A stretch of 64,000 bases of DNA from the NCBI RefSeq assembly GCF_020422885.1, contig NZ_CP084622.1:1383001-1447000 (forward strand). Direction: 5' to 3'. Origin of the DNA: Mesobacillus sp. S13 (GTDB lineage: Bacteria; Bacillota; Bacilli; Bacillales; Cytobacillaceae). This document shows, one piece after another, positions 1 to 10,029 of this stretch. A program made the position numbers and the translations under genes. A model generated the notes under the pieces. The model was not told where the DNA came from and made no database searches. It saw only the letters and a program-made list of their open reading frames with translations. Positions within the stretch are counted from its first letter, which is position 1. Every line of letters begins with the position of its first letter.

Positions 1-356
1 GTCTAGGGCATCAGCTGGCAGCGCTCGCACTTGGAGGCGATACTAAAAAAATGCTCTTTGGCCATCGAGGAGCAAACCAGCCTGTTTACGATATGAAAAG
101 CAACCGGGTATTCATGTCCTCTCAAAATCACAGCTATGCAGTGGATCAAAATAGCATCGGGAGCACAGGATTGAAGATCCGTTTCTTCAATAAAAATGAT
201 CAGTCAATCGAAGGCCTCTACCATGAGCAATGGCCGCTGATGACAGTCCAGTTCCATCCGGAAGCAAGTCCGGGGCCTGAAGACAGTGTATTCATATTTG
301 GAGAATTCATCAATACAGTCAAATACAGAAAGCGGAGAGAAGTCAGTTATGCCTAA
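1..356 (+). CDS. carA: carbamoyl-phosphate synthase small subunit, 3' part (arginine-specific)
   Basis: C-terminal part of the glutamine amidotransferase subunit of carbamoyl-phosphate synthase, which frees ammonia from glutamine for CarB. The window opens inside a codon (..GT) followed by LGHQ, the place where this family has the nucleophilic Cys of its C-LGHQ motif, so the cut probably falls in that Cys codon. Downstream are GHRGANQPV, SSQNHSYAV and the catalytic FHPE near the end, as in class I amidotransferases. The last 8 bases overlap the carB start. Position directly before carB and argF marks this as the arginine-operon enzyme rather than the pyrimidine one (PyrAA). The upstream part, including any Arg box, is outside the window. 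Confidence 0.93.
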   Translation, partial: LGHQLAALALGGDTKKMLFGHRGANQPVYDMKSNRVFMSSQNHSYAVDQNSIGSTGLKIRFFNKNDQSIEGLYHEQWPLMTVQFHPEASPGPEDSVFIFGEFINTVKYRKRREVSYA

Positions 357-3300
357 AGATAATCATATAAAGTCAATACTGGTAATCGGTTCAGGCCCGA
401 TCATCATCGGTCAGGCTGCTGAATTTGATTATGCAGGTACACAGGCCTGCATCGCCTTGAAAGAGGAAGGCTATCGGGTAATCCTTGTAAACAATAACCC
501 AGCAACTGTCATGACGGATCATGTATTTGCAGATGCAGTCTACTTTGAACCAATGACTGTGGAAGGCGTGGAAAAAGTGATTCAGGCAGAAAAACCGGAT
601 GGGATTTTGGGGACTCTCGGCGGTCAGGCAGGCTTGAATCTGGTGTTTAAGCTCAGTGAAGAAGGAATTCTAAAAAAGTATAATGTGAGAGTGCTTGGCA
701 CCTCGGTTGCAAGCATCAAGCAAGGTGAGGATAGGGAAGCCTTCCGCAGTCTAATGCATCAGTTGAATGAACCGGTGCCGGAAAGTGAAATCGTGCAATA
801 TGTCGCAGAGGCGGTTGCGTTTGCTGAGAAGATTGGTTTTCCGCTGATTATAAGACCTGCTTACACTCTTGGAGGAACAGGCGGCGGCATTGCCGGGACA
901 ATGGAAGAATTGGTCTCCCTTGTAACAGGTGGGCTGAGTGAGAGCCCGATTCATCAATGTTTGGTCGAAAGAAGCATTGCCGGCTATAAAGAAATTGAAT
1001 ATGAAATGATGCGTGATACAGCGGGCACTTGTATCTCAATTTGTAATATGGAAAATATCGACCCGGTCGGCATCCATACAGGGGACTCGATCGTAGTGGC
1101 TCCCTCACAGACGCTTACTGACAGGGAATACCAGATGCTCAGGACATCCGCTGTTAAAATCATTTCAGCTCTTGGAATTGTTGGAGGCTGCAACATCCAG
1201 TTTGCACTCGACCCTAAAAGCAAAAATTACTATCTAATTGAAGTGAACCCGCGGGTCAGCCGGTCATCAGCGCTTGCTTCCAAAGCGACTGGATACCCGA
1301 TCGCGCGTATGGCGGCAAAATTGGCAGTTGGATACAACCTTGCCGAAATCATCAACCCTGTTACAGGCAATACCTTTGCCAGCTATGAGCCATCGCTCGA
1401 CTATGTAGTGGTGAAAATACCGAAATGGCCGTTTGAGCAATTCCCGCACATTGATAGGTCTTTAGGGACACAAATGAAGGCAACCGGAGAAGCGATGGCA
1501 ATCGATCGAAGCTTTGAACGAGCGTTTATCAAAGCCGTCCGTTCACTGAACATAAAAATGCTTGATTTAAAGCTGCCGACAATTGAAGGCCTTACCGTCG
1601 ATGAGCTATACGATTTAACAGGAAAGCAGACAGACCAGCGGGTTTTTGCATTGCTCGAACTGATGCGTCGGGGTGAGCCAATCCAGCTTATCAATGAAAA
1701 AACAAAAATAGATTTGTTTTTCCTAAACAGATTTAAATCATTGACAGAAATAGAGAATCAAATTGCAAAGCTTGAAATCGAAAGAATATCAGCTGCTGAG
1801 TTAAGGTCCCTGAAAGAGAAAGGCTTCAGTGATGCCTATTTGGCAAAGGAATGGAAGGTTAGTGAAAAGCAGGTAAGAGAGCTTCGTAAAAAGCACGGTA
1901 TTGCACCTGTTTATAAGATGGTTGATACATGTGCGGCAGAATTTGAGTCAGCTTCGAATTATTTTTACTCAAGCTATATTGGTGAGAATGAAGCAAAAGT
2001 CGAAAACAGTAAACGAAAGGTACTCGTCATTGGCAGTGGTCCAATTAGTATTGGTCAGGGAATCGAGTTCGATTATTGTTCGGTTCATGGTGTTTTTGCC
2101 CTTAAAGAAGAGGGTGTTGAAACTATCATGATCAACAATAATCCCGAGACAGTCAGCACAGATTTTACGATATCAGATCGATTGTATTTCGAACCTTTAA
2201 CAGAAGAAGACATCCTGAATGTGATTGAAATGGAGGGGATAGAGGAAGTCATTGTCCAGCTGGGAGGGCAGACTGCCTTGAATCTTGCCAAAGGTTTAGA
2301 AGAAGCTGGAATCAAGCTGCTGGGAACGAGTTCGGCAACCATTGATTTATTTGAAGACCGGGATCAATTTTATCAGTTGCTCGACAAGCTGAAGATTCCC
2401 CGCGTACAGGGTGAAACAGCCGGGGATGAGAGTGAACTGCTGGCTGCTGTTGAGAGGTTGGGATACCCCGTATTAATCAGGCCTTCCTACGTGATTGGCG
2501 GCTTGAATATGGTGATAATCCGAAACACTGAGGAACTTAAAACTGCTCTGGCAACAGCTAATATTTCATATCCCATACTGGTGGATCAATACCTTGAAGC
2601 AGCAGAGGCGGAACTTGACCTTGCATCCGATGGAAAGCATATCCTGATTCCCGCCATCATTGAGCACATAGAAAAGACAGGAGTCCATTCAGGGGACAGC
2701 TTTTGCATCATCCCGGCGCGTAGTTTCACAAACGAAACAAAGCAAAAGATGGCTGATTATGCAAAACGGCTTGTGAATGAATTGAAGTATAAGGGATTAA
2801 TGAACATCCAATTCATTGTGAAGGGACATGAAGTGTTTTTACTTGAAGTTAATCCACGCTCAAGCAGAACAATGCCGATCGTCAGCAAGGTAGCAGGCGT
2901 TGAACTAGTCAAGAAAGCGACAAAAATATTGCTTGGGAAATATAATTTGTCGAAAGATGAAGTTTTGCTAGACTCCGATGCTCCATACGCAGTCGTAAAA
3001 CACCCAGTTTTTTCGAATTTTGCATTGAAAGGACTGGACGCCAAGACCGGTCCGCAAATGATTTCAACTGGAGAAGGAATCAGCATTGCTTCGACACTTG
3101 AAGAGGCATTGACCAAGAGCTTCCATTCAATCAACGGGAAAGCTGTCCATGGAGCAATCGCCTTTGCAGATGAAAAAGAGCTCTTGGAAGCAGGGAAGCA
3201 GGCTGGTGACTATCATTTCATTCATATTGATGAAGTAAAGGATCCTCATAAGGTGGCAGCCTTGTATTGTCCGGGTGAATCAGAAAAAGATCTCTCTTTG

Positions 3301-3450
3301 AGAGAGTGGGCTGTCAAGAACCGGAAAATTGTATTGACCCAAAAGGAGACTTTATCTGCACTCTTAAAAAGTGCGACAGCAAAGAGTTGGGATGTAAGCT
3401 CCCTGGACAAATGGCTGGCAGAAACTAGAGAGGAAGTGGTGGCAGAATGA
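349..3450 (+). CDS. carB: carbamoyl-phosphate synthase large subunit (arginine-specific)
   Basis: Makes carbamoyl phosphate from bicarbonate, ammonia and two ATP for citrulline synthesis. The 1033-residue protein shows the internal duplication of the family: [15 protein letters not shown] near residue 11 and [15 protein letters not shown] near residue 561, each heading an ATP-grasp half with EVNPR motifs. A longer reading from 286 is open, but I chose ATG 349 because it sits behind an AGCGGAGAGAAG ribosome site and gives the usual MPK-type start. It overlaps carA by 8 bases and argF by 4, so the three are translationally coupled. The length is close to the short arginine-type CarB of bacilli. 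The C-terminal allosteric domain is weakly conserved. Confidence 0.95.
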   Translation: MPKDNHIKSILVIGSGPIIIGQAAEFDYAGTQACIALKEEGYRVILVNNNPATVMTDHVFADAVYFEPMTVEGVEKVIQAEKPDGILGTLGGQAGLNLVFKLSEEGILKKYNVRVLGTSVASIKQGEDREAFRSLMHQLNEPVPESEIVQYVAEAVAFAEKIGFPLIIRPAYTLGGTGGGIAGTMEELVSLVTGGLSESPIHQCLVERSIAGYKEIEYEMMRDTAGTCISICNMENIDPVGIHTGDSIVVAPSQTLTDREYQMLRTSAVKIISALGIVGGCNIQFALDPKSKNYYLIEVNPRVSRSSALASKATGYPIARMAAKLAVGYNLAEIINPVTGNTFASYEPSLDYVVVKIPKWPFEQFPHIDRSLGTQMKATGEAMAIDRSFERAFIKAVRSLNIKMLDLKLPTIEGLTVDELYDLTGKQTDQRVFALLELMRRGEPIQLINEKTKIDLFFLNRFKSLTEIENQIAKLEIERISAAELRSLKEKGFSDAYLAKEWKVSEKQVRELRKKHGIAPVYKMVDTCAAEFESASNYFYSSYIGENEAKVENSKRKVLVIGSGPISIGQGIEFDYCSVHGVFALKEEGVETIMINNNPETVSTDFTISDRLYFEPLTEEDILNVIEMEGIEEVIVQLGGQTALNLAKGLEEAGIKLLGTSSATIDLFEDRDQFYQLLDKLKIPRVQGETAGDESELLAAVERLGYPVLIRPSYVIGGLNMVIIRNTEELKTALATANISYPILVDQYLEAAEAELDLASDGKHILIPAIIEHIEKTGVHSGDSFCIIPARSFTNETKQKMADYAKRLVNELKYKGLMNIQFIVKGHEVFLLEVNPRSSRTMPIVSKVAGVELVKKATKILLGKYNLSKDEVLLDSDAPYAVVKHPVFSNFALKGLDAKTGPQMISTGEGISIASTLEEALTKSFHSINGKAVHGAIAFADEKELLEAGKQAGDYHFIHIDEVKDPHKVAALYCPGESEKDLSLREWAVKNRKIVLTQKETLSALLKSATAKSWDVSSLDKWLAETREEVVAE

Positions 3451-4403
3451 CAGCATTACAGCAGCTTCAAATTGATCTAAAAGGAAAGGACCTATTAACC
3501 CTGGCTGATTTGGAACCACAGGAAATCCTTACTTTATTAGATAAGGCAATAACTTTAAAAGAAAAGACATTAAATAAACAATTTGACCAGCCACTCAAAG
3601 GCAAAATACTCGGAATGATTTTTGATAAATCCTCAACGCGTACGAGAGTATCATTTGAGGTAGGAATGATTCAGCTGGGCGGAAGTGCCCTTTACTTAAA
3701 TGGCAGCGACCTTCAGCTCGGCCGCGGCGAGACTGTTTCGGATACAGCCCAGGTCCTTTCGCAATATCTTGACGGAATCATGATCAGAACATTCTCGCAC
3801 AAGTCAGTTGAAGACCTTGCCGCCAATGCTGAAATTCCAGTCATCAACGGATTGACGGATTTGTACCATCCATGCCAGGCACTTGCAGACCTTTTGACAG
3901 TCTATGAAAAAAAGGGGAAGCTGAAAGGCCTCAAGCTTGCTTACATCGGTGATGGAAACAATGTCGCTCATTCCCTAATGATTGCCTGCACAAAAGTCGG
4001 AATGGATGTAAGTATTGCTTCCCCACAGGGATACTTCCCGAATGAGGAGGTAACAGCTCAATGTAAAGAATTTGCTAGGCAGAGTGGTGCAAATTTGGTC
4101 ATTACAGATTCACCAGAAGAAGCCGTTGATGCGGCAGATATCATCTATACGGATGTGTGGACCAGCATGGGACAGGAAAACGAAAATGAGCAGAGACTCA
4201 AAGACTTTTCACAGTTCCAGGTAAATGGAAAATTACTTGAATTAGCTAATGAAGACTATTTGTTCATGCACTGTCTCCCCGCACACCGCGGTGAAGAAGT
4301 AACGGCAGAAGTGATTGACGGTGCGCACTCCGTCGTATTCGAACAAGCAGGAAACCGCCTCCATGCCCAGAAGGCATTACTTGTGGAGATATTGAAGGAT
4401 TAA
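3447..4403 (+). CDS. argF: ornithine carbamoyltransferase
   Basis: Transfers the carbamoyl group from carbamoyl phosphate to ornithine, giving citrulline; cytoplasmic. The 318-residue protein has the carbamoyl-phosphate loop STRTR near residue 62, the HPCQ motif near residue 141 and the HCLPAHRG motif near residue 275, which holds the ornithine-site Cys. Full family length. The ATG overlaps the carB stop (ATGA), so it is the last gene of the carAB-argF unit and is followed within 20 bases by a strong terminator. Confidence 0.96.
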   Translation: MTALQQLQIDLKGKDLLTLADLEPQEILTLLDKAITLKEKTLNKQFDQPLKGKILGMIFDKSSTRTRVSFEVGMIQLGGSALYLNGSDLQLGRGETVSDTAQVLSQYLDGIMIRTFSHKSVEDLAANAEIPVINGLTDLYHPCQALADLLTVYEKKGKLKGLKLAYIGDGNNVAHSLMIACTKVGMDVSIASPQGYFPNEEVTAQCKEFARQSGANLVITDSPEEAVDAADIIYTDVWTSMGQENENEQRLKDFSQFQVNGKLLELANEDYLFMHCLPAHRGEEVTAEVIDGAHSVVFEQAGNRLHAQKALLVEILKD

Positions 4404-4421
4404 AATCAAAGTGAGAAAACG

Positions 4422-4455
4422 AAAACCGGCTACCAAAATCCAGGTAGCCGGTTTT
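4422..4455. terminator. bidirectional terminator between argF and uppP
   Basis: Perfect 13-bp arms (AAAACCGGCTACC and its complement) around an 8-base loop, with T runs on both sides. It ends the arginine operon on the plus strand and uppP on the minus strand. Confidence 0.9.
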
Positions 4456-4458
4456 GTA

Positions 4459-5271
4459 TTAAGAAAAGATGAGGACAAGTGGCCCTACAATGAAGCAGTA
4501 AATCGCAAAGTACTTCAAGTTTCCACGAGCCATGATATTCATGAACCATTTTAAAGAGAAGTAAGAGGCAATCAGAGAAGCGATGAATGCGAAAACATAT
4601 GGTACTGCCAGTTCATCAAGGTATGGATCTGTTAAAATGTCTGAAAATCCAAGGATCATGCCTCCGACGCTGACTGGTATATATAAAAGGAAGGAATAAC
4701 GCAATGCGGTTTCCTGTTTCATACCAAGTGCCATCGCCGCGACAATCGTTGCTCCAGAACGGCTAATTCCAGGGATAAGAGCTACTGCTTGGGCTAAACC
4801 GACAATAATGGCATCCTTTAAGCTTAAGTCTCCATCATTTTTCCGGCCCCTCAGGTTACGGATTAACCACAATGCCAAACCTGTAACTAACAGCGTAAAA
4901 CCTACAGTCTTAATCGAAGCTAAGTTATCCTCAATAAAATCCCCAAACAGGACCCCGATTACACCAGCAGGAATCGTTCCAACAATTAAATAAACGATGA
5001 ACATAAAATCAGATTTCGCTTCTGGGTCTTTGTTCTTAAGATATGCAAGTCCATTGACAATTAATCGCATGATATCTTTACGATAAATCAATAGAACAGC
5101 GAATAAGGAAGCAGTATTTACTAAAAGTGCAAAGCTCATTCCTCTAATTTCAAGCCCGAAAAAGTGCTCTGCGATTTCAAGGTGTCCGCTTGATGAAACA
5201 GGGATCGGTTCAGTTATTCCCTGGAACAGACCAAGAAATATGTATTTAAGCAAGTCATAAAAGTTTTCCAT
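4459..5271 (-). CDS. uppP: undecaprenyl-diphosphatase (BacA/UppP family)
   Basis: Membrane enzyme that dephosphorylates undecaprenyl diphosphate to recycle the lipid carrier of cell-wall synthesis; also linked to bacitracin resistance. The 270-residue polytopic protein has the two family signatures: [15 protein letters not shown] near residue 18 and [13 protein letters not shown] in the second half. An upstream open stretch to 5511 is a shadow of the dispersed repeat, so I start at ATG 5271 ([10 protein letters not shown]). Its nearest Shine-Dalgarno, ACGGAGG, is rather far upstream (about 12 bases), so efficiency may be modest. Monocistronic, facing argF. Confidence 0.94.
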   Translation of the reverse strand: MENFYDLLKYIFLGLFQGITEPIPVSSSGHLEIAEHFFGLEIRGMSFALLVNTASLFAVLLIYRKDIMRLIVNGLAYLKNKDPEAKSDFMFIVYLIVGTIPAGVIGVLFGDFIEDNLASIKTVGFTLLVTGLALWLIRNLRGRKNDGDLSLKDAIIVGLAQAVALIPGISRSGATIVAAMALGMKQETALRYSFLLYIPVSVGGMILGFSDILTDPYLDELAVPYVFAFIASLIASYFSLKWFMNIMARGNLKYFAIYCFIVGPLVLIFS

Positions 5272-5330
5272 GTCGTTTTGAATCCTCCGTTTTAAATAAG
5301 ATAACAAATATATTATATCCGCTTTGTGAG

Positions 5331-5451
5331 TTGTCCAGCTCCAGCGCCTAGCCCCTCGAGTCGCTTCGGTCCTGCCAATGAAGTCAAAGAGCGACTTCAC
5401 TGTCAGGCCCTCCACCGCTTGTCGGGGCTGAACAAGGCGCTTCCGCTTTTC
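5331..5451 (+). repeat. dispersed structured repeat, copy 1
   Basis: About 120 bp starting TTGTCCAGCTCCAGCGCC and ending GGCGCTTCCGCTTTTCTT. Related copies lie at 19552-19674 and 50117-50195, with a fragment at 44529, all in the same orientation. The ends pair (GCGCC with GGCGC, AGCCCC with GGGGCT) and an inner AGTCGCT/AGCGACT pair is present, so one strand can fold into a branched hairpin. It fills most of the 305-bp gap between uppP and yjzC. No coding potential is supported. Confidence 0.8.
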
Positions 5452-5576
5452 TTTTCTCATACACACTAATGTACCGTATAACCCTTTTTTTTGGAAGGAT
5501 AAAATATGCATAAATACTTTATTTGAATCAGTAAATAATATAATTGCCGGAATACTTTAATGAAGGAGGAAGGCAA

Positions 5577-5759
5577 ATGGGTCAAAGTCATCAGTTTCGT
5601 GCCGGACAAAAGGCACCGAATAATGGTATTTACATTGAAATTGGCGAAACAGGCAGTAATGTCAACAATCCACAGAAAATCAAGCTTAAAGCTGGGGACC
5701 GTTTTCCGGAAAACTCCAACCATAACCGCCACTGGACTTACATGCCTAAGTTCAAATAG
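5577..5759 (+). CDS. yjzC: YjzC-like small protein
   Basis: A 60-residue hydrophilic protein of unknown function, resembling B. subtilis YjzC in length, sequence style (GQ.HQFRAGQKAPNNG, GD.FPENSN) and position after argF. I chose ATG 5577 because a strong GAAGGAGG lies 5 to 6 bases upstream; the open frame extends back to 5544 without a ribosome site. It has no membrane segment. Monocistronic between the dispersed repeat and the terminator that precedes clpB. Confidence 0.85.
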   Translation: MGQSHQFRAGQKAPNNGIYIEIGETGSNVNNPQKIKLKAGDRFPENSNHNRHWTYMPKFK

Positions 5760-5819
5760 CCTGTAACTCAATCTACAGGATGAGAGCTAATCAAGGGTGA
5801 AATTTATTCTGTATTTTCT

Positions 5820-5844
5820 AAAGCCATCCAATGCGGATGGCTTT
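5820..5844 (+). terminator. terminator after yjzC
   Basis: 10-bp arms AAAGCCATCC / GGATGGCTTT with a 5-base loop. The T run is short and the clpB promoter begins at once, so the right arm overlaps its likely -35 region. Confidence 0.7.
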
Positions 5845-5869
5845 ACTAATTGGGAATTTTTATTATAAT
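5842..5869 (+). promoter_or_regulatory. candidate sigma-A promoter of clpB
   Basis: TTTACT, 16-base spacer, TATAAT. The -10 is perfect and the -35 weak. A second TATAAT overlaps at 5869-5874. The CtsR operator follows within 10 bases, where bound repressor would block initiation. Confidence 0.55.
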
Positions 5870-5878
5870 ATAATTAAA

Positions 5879-5895
5879 GGTCAAAAAAGGTCAAA
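5879..5895 (+). promoter_or_regulatory. CtsR operator of clpB
   Basis: GGTCAAA-AAA-GGTCAAA matches the published CtsR direct heptad repeat (GGTCAAANANGGTCAAA) perfectly. It lies just downstream of the -10 and 14 bases before the GTG start, so clpB should be repressed by CtsR and released on heat or protein stress. Confidence 0.92.
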
Positions 5896-5908
5896 GGAGT
5901 GGTTGGGC

Positions 5909-8509
5909 GTGGATTTGAATAAAATGACTGAAAGCTTGCAAAATGCCTTTGTATCAGCCCAGACCCTGGCTGTTCAACATAATCACCAGGAAGTAGATGA
6001 TGCACATCTGCTGCTTGCACTGCTTGAGCAAGACGCCAATCTGGCGGCAACGCTGCTTACTGCTATCGGACTTAACCTGAATCATTATAAAGAAGAATTG
6101 GACCATATCCTGTCAAAGAAACCGCAAGTTTCTGGCAGCGGGGCAGAACAGGGTAAATTATATATTACTGCAACTCTGCAGAAGGTTTTGGCACAGGCAG
6201 AAAAGGAAATGAAACAGTTTGAGGATGACTATTTGTCTGTGGAACATGTTTTGTTATCTTTACTTGATATACCGAGCTCAGAAGCTGGTACAGCTTTAAA
6301 GAAACTAAATGTCAGCAGAGAAAAATTATTAGCGAGAATCAATGAGGTTAGGGGGAACCAGAGAGTGACTTCACAAAACCCAGAAGCAACTTATGAGGTG
6401 TTAAAAAAATACGGCCGTGACCTTGTGGAGGAAGTCCGGGCAGGAAAGGTCGACCCGGTGATTGGCAGGGACAGTGAAATTCGCAATGTCATCCGCATCC
6501 TATCAAGGAAGACAAAAAACAATCCTGTGTTGATCGGGGAGCCAGGTGTCGGTAAGACAGCGATTGTAGAAGGACTGGCACAAAGGATTGTCCGCAGGGA
6601 TGTTCCGGAAGGCTTGAAGGATAAAACAGTTTTTGCACTGGACATGAGTGCGCTGATAGCTGGCGCCAAGTTCCGTGGCGAATTTGAGGAAAGACTGAAA
6701 GCAGTATTAAATGAAGTGAAAAAAAGTGAAGGGAAAATCCTCTTGTTCATCGATGAGCTCCATACCATTGTTGGCGCAGGTAAAACCGAAGGGGCAATGG
6801 ATGCCGGCAATATGCTGAAACCGATGCTTGCTCGTGGAGAACTGCATTGCATCGGGGCTACGACACTTGATGAGCATCGCAAATATATTGAAAAGGACCC
6901 TGCGCTTGAACGGAGATTCCAGCAAGTACTGGTGCAGGAGCCTGATGTTGAGGATACCGTGTCTATTTTACGAGGATTGAAGGAAAGGTTTGAAATCCAC
7001 CATGGAGTAAATATCCATGACCGTGCGCTTGTTGCAGCAGCCACATTATCTGACAGGTATATCACGGATCGATTTTTGCCGGACAAGGCGATAGACCTTG
7101 TGGATGAAGCATGTGCCATGATCCGTACGGAAATTGATTCGATGCCTGCAGAGCTCGATGAAGTAACCAGAAGGGTGATGCAACTGGAAATTGAAGAAGC
7201 TGCGTTGACAAAGGAAAAAGATGATGCCAGCCGGGAACGATTAGAGGTTCTTCGTAAGGAACTAGCCAACTTGATGGAAAAAGCGAATGCAATGAAATCC
7301 AGATGGCAGAAGGAAAAAGAAGGCATCCAAAAGGTTCAGGAACAGCGGGAGCTGCTGGAGAAACTTCGTCGGGAGCTGGAAAAAGCAGAGAATGACTATG
7401 ATTTGAATAAGGCAGCAGAACTTAGGCATGGCCGAATTCCGGCACTTGAAAAAAATCTGAAGGCACTGGAATTGGAAGTCAGCGAGAATGAAGGAGAAAG
7501 ATTGCTTCGGGAAGAGGTCACCGAAGAAGAAATTGCCGGAATCGTTTCACGGTGGACAGGTATTCCTGTAATGAAGCTCGTAGAAGGCGAACGTGAAAAG
7601 CTTCTTAAACTTGAGAGTATCCTCCATGAACGTGTTGTCGGACAAGATGAAGCGGTATCGCTAGTGTCCGATGCGGTTCTCAGGGCAAGAGCCGGCATCA
7701 AGGATCCGAACAGACCAATCGGTTCGTTTATCTTCCTCGGGCCGACTGGTGTGGGTAAAACCGAACTGGCCAAAACGCTTGCTCAGTCATTGTTCGATAG
7801 TGAAGAGCATATCATCCGAATCGATATGTCTGAGTATATGGAAAAACATGCCGTTTCAAGACTCATTGGAGCACCTCCGGGATATGTAGGGTATGAAGAA
7901 GGTGGCCAGCTGACAGAGGCGGTCAGAAGGAACCCGTATTCCGTCATACTCCTCGATGAAGTGGAGAAAGCACATCCAGAAGTTTTTAATATCCTTCTGC
8001 AAATGCTCGATGATGGACGGGTGACCGATTCTCAGGGAAGAGTGGTCGACTTTAAGAATACCGTGATCATCATGACGTCCAATATTGGTTCGCATCATTT
8101 GCTTGATCGGCAGGAAGGGGATGAAGAAATCTCTTCTGGAACGAGGGATCTTGTGATGGCCCAATTGCGCAGCCATTTCCGTCCGGAATTCCTGAACCGT
8201 GTAGATGAAATCATTTTATTCAAGCCTTTAGCATTGAAGGAAATCAAAATGATTGTCGGTAAGTTAGTGAAGATTTTGCAAGGAAGGCTCGCTGACCAGC
8301 AGATCCAGCTGACAATCACGGATGAAGCAAAGGAATTTTTAGCTGAACATGGATTTGATCCGGTTTACGGTGCAAGACCACTGAAGCGATTTATCCAGAG
8401 AAGTGTCGAAACTAAGCTTGCCAGAGAAATCATTGCAGGCAGGATCAAAGAGAAGAGCCAGGTGGAAATTGGCGTCAACGAGGGAGGTATCTCATTAAGT
8501 GTTATGTAA
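5909..8509 (+). CDS. clpB: ATP-dependent disaggregase ClpB
   Basis: Hexameric AAA+ chaperone that pulls polypeptides out of aggregates together with DnaK. The 866 residues are full family length: N domain with Clp repeats to about 150, Walker A GEPGVGKT near 210, the charged coiled-coil middle domain near 400-530 that sets ClpB apart from ClpA/C, and a second Walker A GPTGVGKT near 611. No ClpP-binding loop (IGF-type) was noticed. The start is GTG 5909 ([13 protein letters not shown]) behind AAAGGAG; the longer reading from 5831 runs through the CtsR operator and is rejected. B. subtilis lacks ClpB, so this is a gain or retained gene relative to that order. Terminator follows. Confidence 0.95.
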   Translation: MDLNKMTESLQNAFVSAQTLAVQHNHQEVDDAHLLLALLEQDANLAATLLTAIGLNLNHYKEELDHILSKKPQVSGSGAEQGKLYITATLQKVLAQAEKEMKQFEDDYLSVEHVLLSLLDIPSSEAGTALKKLNVSREKLLARINEVRGNQRVTSQNPEATYEVLKKYGRDLVEEVRAGKVDPVIGRDSEIRNVIRILSRKTKNNPVLIGEPGVGKTAIVEGLAQRIVRRDVPEGLKDKTVFALDMSALIAGAKFRGEFEERLKAVLNEVKKSEGKILLFIDELHTIVGAGKTEGAMDAGNMLKPMLARGELHCIGATTLDEHRKYIEKDPALERRFQQVLVQEPDVEDTVSILRGLKERFEIHHGVNIHDRALVAAATLSDRYITDRFLPDKAIDLVDEACAMIRTEIDSMPAELDEVTRRVMQLEIEEAALTKEKDDASRERLEVLRKELANLMEKANAMKSRWQKEKEGIQKVQEQRELLEKLRRELEKAENDYDLNKAAELRHGRIPALEKNLKALELEVSENEGERLLREEVTEEEIAGIVSRWTGIPVMKLVEGEREKLLKLESILHERVVGQDEAVSLVSDAVLRARAGIKDPNRPIGSFIFLGPTGVGKTELAKTLAQSLFDSEEHIIRIDMSEYMEKHAVSRLIGAPPGYVGYEEGGQLTEAVRRNPYSVILLDEVEKAHPEVFNILLQMLDDGRVTDSQGRVVDFKNTVIIMTSNIGSHHLLDRQEGDEEISSGTRDLVMAQLRSHFRPEFLNRVDEIILFKPLALKEIKMIVGKLVKILQGRLADQQIQLTITDEAKEFLAEHGFDPVYGARPLKRFIQRSVETKLAREIIAGRIKEKSQVEIGVNEGGISLSVM

Positions 8510-8581
8510 GGAATATCTATTTTAATGAAGTTGATTTCATAGTGTTTGGAATAGAAACGGAAAAACTTCGCTTAAGTTTGC

Positions 8582-8619
8582 AACGATCTTTATTTTCTTA
8601 AAAATAAAGGTCGTTTTTC
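8582..8619 (+). terminator. terminator after clpB
   Basis: 15-bp stem (AACGATCTTTATTTT with AAAATAAAGGTCGTT, one G-T pair) and a TTTTT tail. Confidence 0.85.
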
Positions 8620-8740
8620 CGTCTATTTCATCCAAATCGTTGGATTTTGTCTTATTTTAAGCAGTTAACCGGAATATCTCCGCTAATGAATTCACAACCT
8701 TCAAGAAAATCCACAAAGGATGCCCTAACTGAGTCAATGA

Positions 8741-8771
8741 AAAAAGTCATCCAAAGCGGATGACTTTTTTA
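8741..8771. terminator. hairpin terminator of yjzD
   Basis: AAAAAAGTCATCC / GGATGACTTTTTT with a short loop lies directly downstream of the minus-strand yjzD gene. It is symmetrical enough to work in both directions. Confidence 0.8.
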
Positions 8772-8777
8772 TGTACA

Positions 8778-8963
8778 TTAATGTTGGTGGTTTTCTTCAC
8801 CATTTGGAAGAACAGCAGGAAACACAAGGAGAATGATTGTTGACACAACTGCCAGGATCGCACTTTGAGCTAAGTCCAGTCCAACGCCGATCATCGCGCC
8901 GGCTACGTAATTTAGCATAAGAACCAGGAGGAATGTCCAGAGTAATGTCCAGAAATATTTCAC
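8778..8963 (-). CDS. yjzD: YjzD-like small membrane protein (DUF2929)
   Basis: A 61-residue protein with two hydrophobic segments (KYFWTLLWTFLLVLMLNYV and AILAVVSTIILLVFPAVL), so probably a two-pass membrane protein of unknown function. It resembles the DUF2929/YjzD family, which occupies this place in bacilli. GTG 8963 has AAGAGGTG six bases upstream; the in-frame GTG three codons earlier overlaps that site, so I prefer the shorter form. Oriented against clpB. Confidence 0.8.
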   Translation of the reverse strand: MKYFWTLLWTFLLVLMLNYVAGAMIGVGLDLAQSAILAVVSTIILLVFPAVLPNGEENHQH

Positions 8964-9223
8964 GATTTTCACCTCTTACATTATTAAATCTTTTCTCATC
9001 TTACCACAAGCCATCTAAATTATAAATGAATTTCACATAAATTAAAAAGCGTTTTCACAGAACACTTTCTTTTTCTAAAACCTGGTAATATTATATTTGA
9101 AGATATGTTGCAGATTGTAGTAAAGAGGAGGGATTAATCCAGAAATTTGGGCAAATCCCCTTTCATTTCCTGTTAAATAACATACAGTAATATGAATAAT
9201 CTTTAGGGAAAGGGGATGGTAAG

Positions 9224-9961
9224 ATGGAGAGCCGGAACTTTAAACTGGATACCGAATGGAATGTTATCCATTATCCTGAAAGGCCAAATGGTTTCGGTAT
9301 CCTGACGATTGGTGACGAAAGGCACTTTGTGAACGACAGCAGCAGCTTCTGGACACAGAATGAAGGTAAACGTTCATTACTGAACATATGGAAAAAAGAA
9401 GGGTATACCGTCTTCTATTCAAATTTATATGGAAGGCATTGGGGAAGTGAGAAGGCTGTCGATTTAACGATGAGACTGTGCAGCCATATCGTCCGAAATG
9501 AAATTTTGAATACCTCTTTCCATGTCGTTGCAGAAGGAATGGGCGCACTTGTAGCCTTGAAACTTTTAGCACATAGTGATTTTAAAATCAGAAGCTTGAT
9601 CTTAATCAACCCAATCCTCTCTTTAAGTAAGCATCTGGAGCAAGAAAAGGAGAATAAGTTTTTTTATAAAAAGCTTGTCGCTGAACTTGAAGCGGCTTAT
9701 GAAACAGATATTAGCAAACTACTTGAGAGCCTGGACGAAATCTCTTCCAGTCCTGCCTTCAAGAAAGAAACACCGGTCAAAATCATCCATGTATTATCAG
9801 GAAACAGAGCCTACAAGCAGTCAAGCATCCTTAATGAACTTTCTGCTGAATGGGAGAAAGATGGCCTTCCGGTAACCGTAAGCTATGTACTTCCAGAAAA
9901 AAAGCTCCAAGTAGGAAGCCAAATCGTACATTTTTTTACAAAATATGAGCAAGTCCTATAA
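9224..9961 (+). CDS. yjaU: alpha/beta-hydrolase-like protein YjaU
   Basis: A 245-residue cytoplasmic protein whose order of strands and motifs suggests an alpha/beta-hydrolase fold (NPIL after a beta strand, LSGNRAY late, H in VHFF near the end). At the nucleophile elbow, where active members have G-x-S-x-G, the sequence reads A-E-G-M-G (near residue 105), so the catalytic Ser appears to be missing. It corresponds by position to B. subtilis yjaU, first gene of the yjaU-yjaV-med-comZ series. Start ATG 9224 follows AAAGGGGATGG. Activity is doubtful; a binding or regulatory role is possible but not shown. Confidence 0.75.
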   Translation: MESRNFKLDTEWNVIHYPERPNGFGILTIGDERHFVNDSSSFWTQNEGKRSLLNIWKKEGYTVFYSNLYGRHWGSEKAVDLTMRLCSHIVRNEILNTSFHVVAEGMGALVALKLLAHSDFKIRSLILINPILSLSKHLEQEKENKFFYKKLVAELEAAYETDISKLLESLDEISSSPAFKKETPVKIIHVLSGNRAYKQSSILNELSAEWEKDGLPVTVSYVLPEKKLQVGSQIVHFFTKYEQVL

Positions 9962-10029
9962 CTCCCTGCAAATATTTTCACTTTTAGATTCATAGGATAC
10001 AAGAGAGTATTTTCAGGGAGGCATATAAA

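Noticed and set aside
5272-5511. 80-residue N-terminal extension of UppP
   Set aside because: It reads through the dispersed repeat; the family starts at MENFYDLL.
6391-7326. 311-codon minus-strand frame inside clpB
   Set aside because: Antisense shadow, Ser-rich, no ribosome site; clpB itself is certain.
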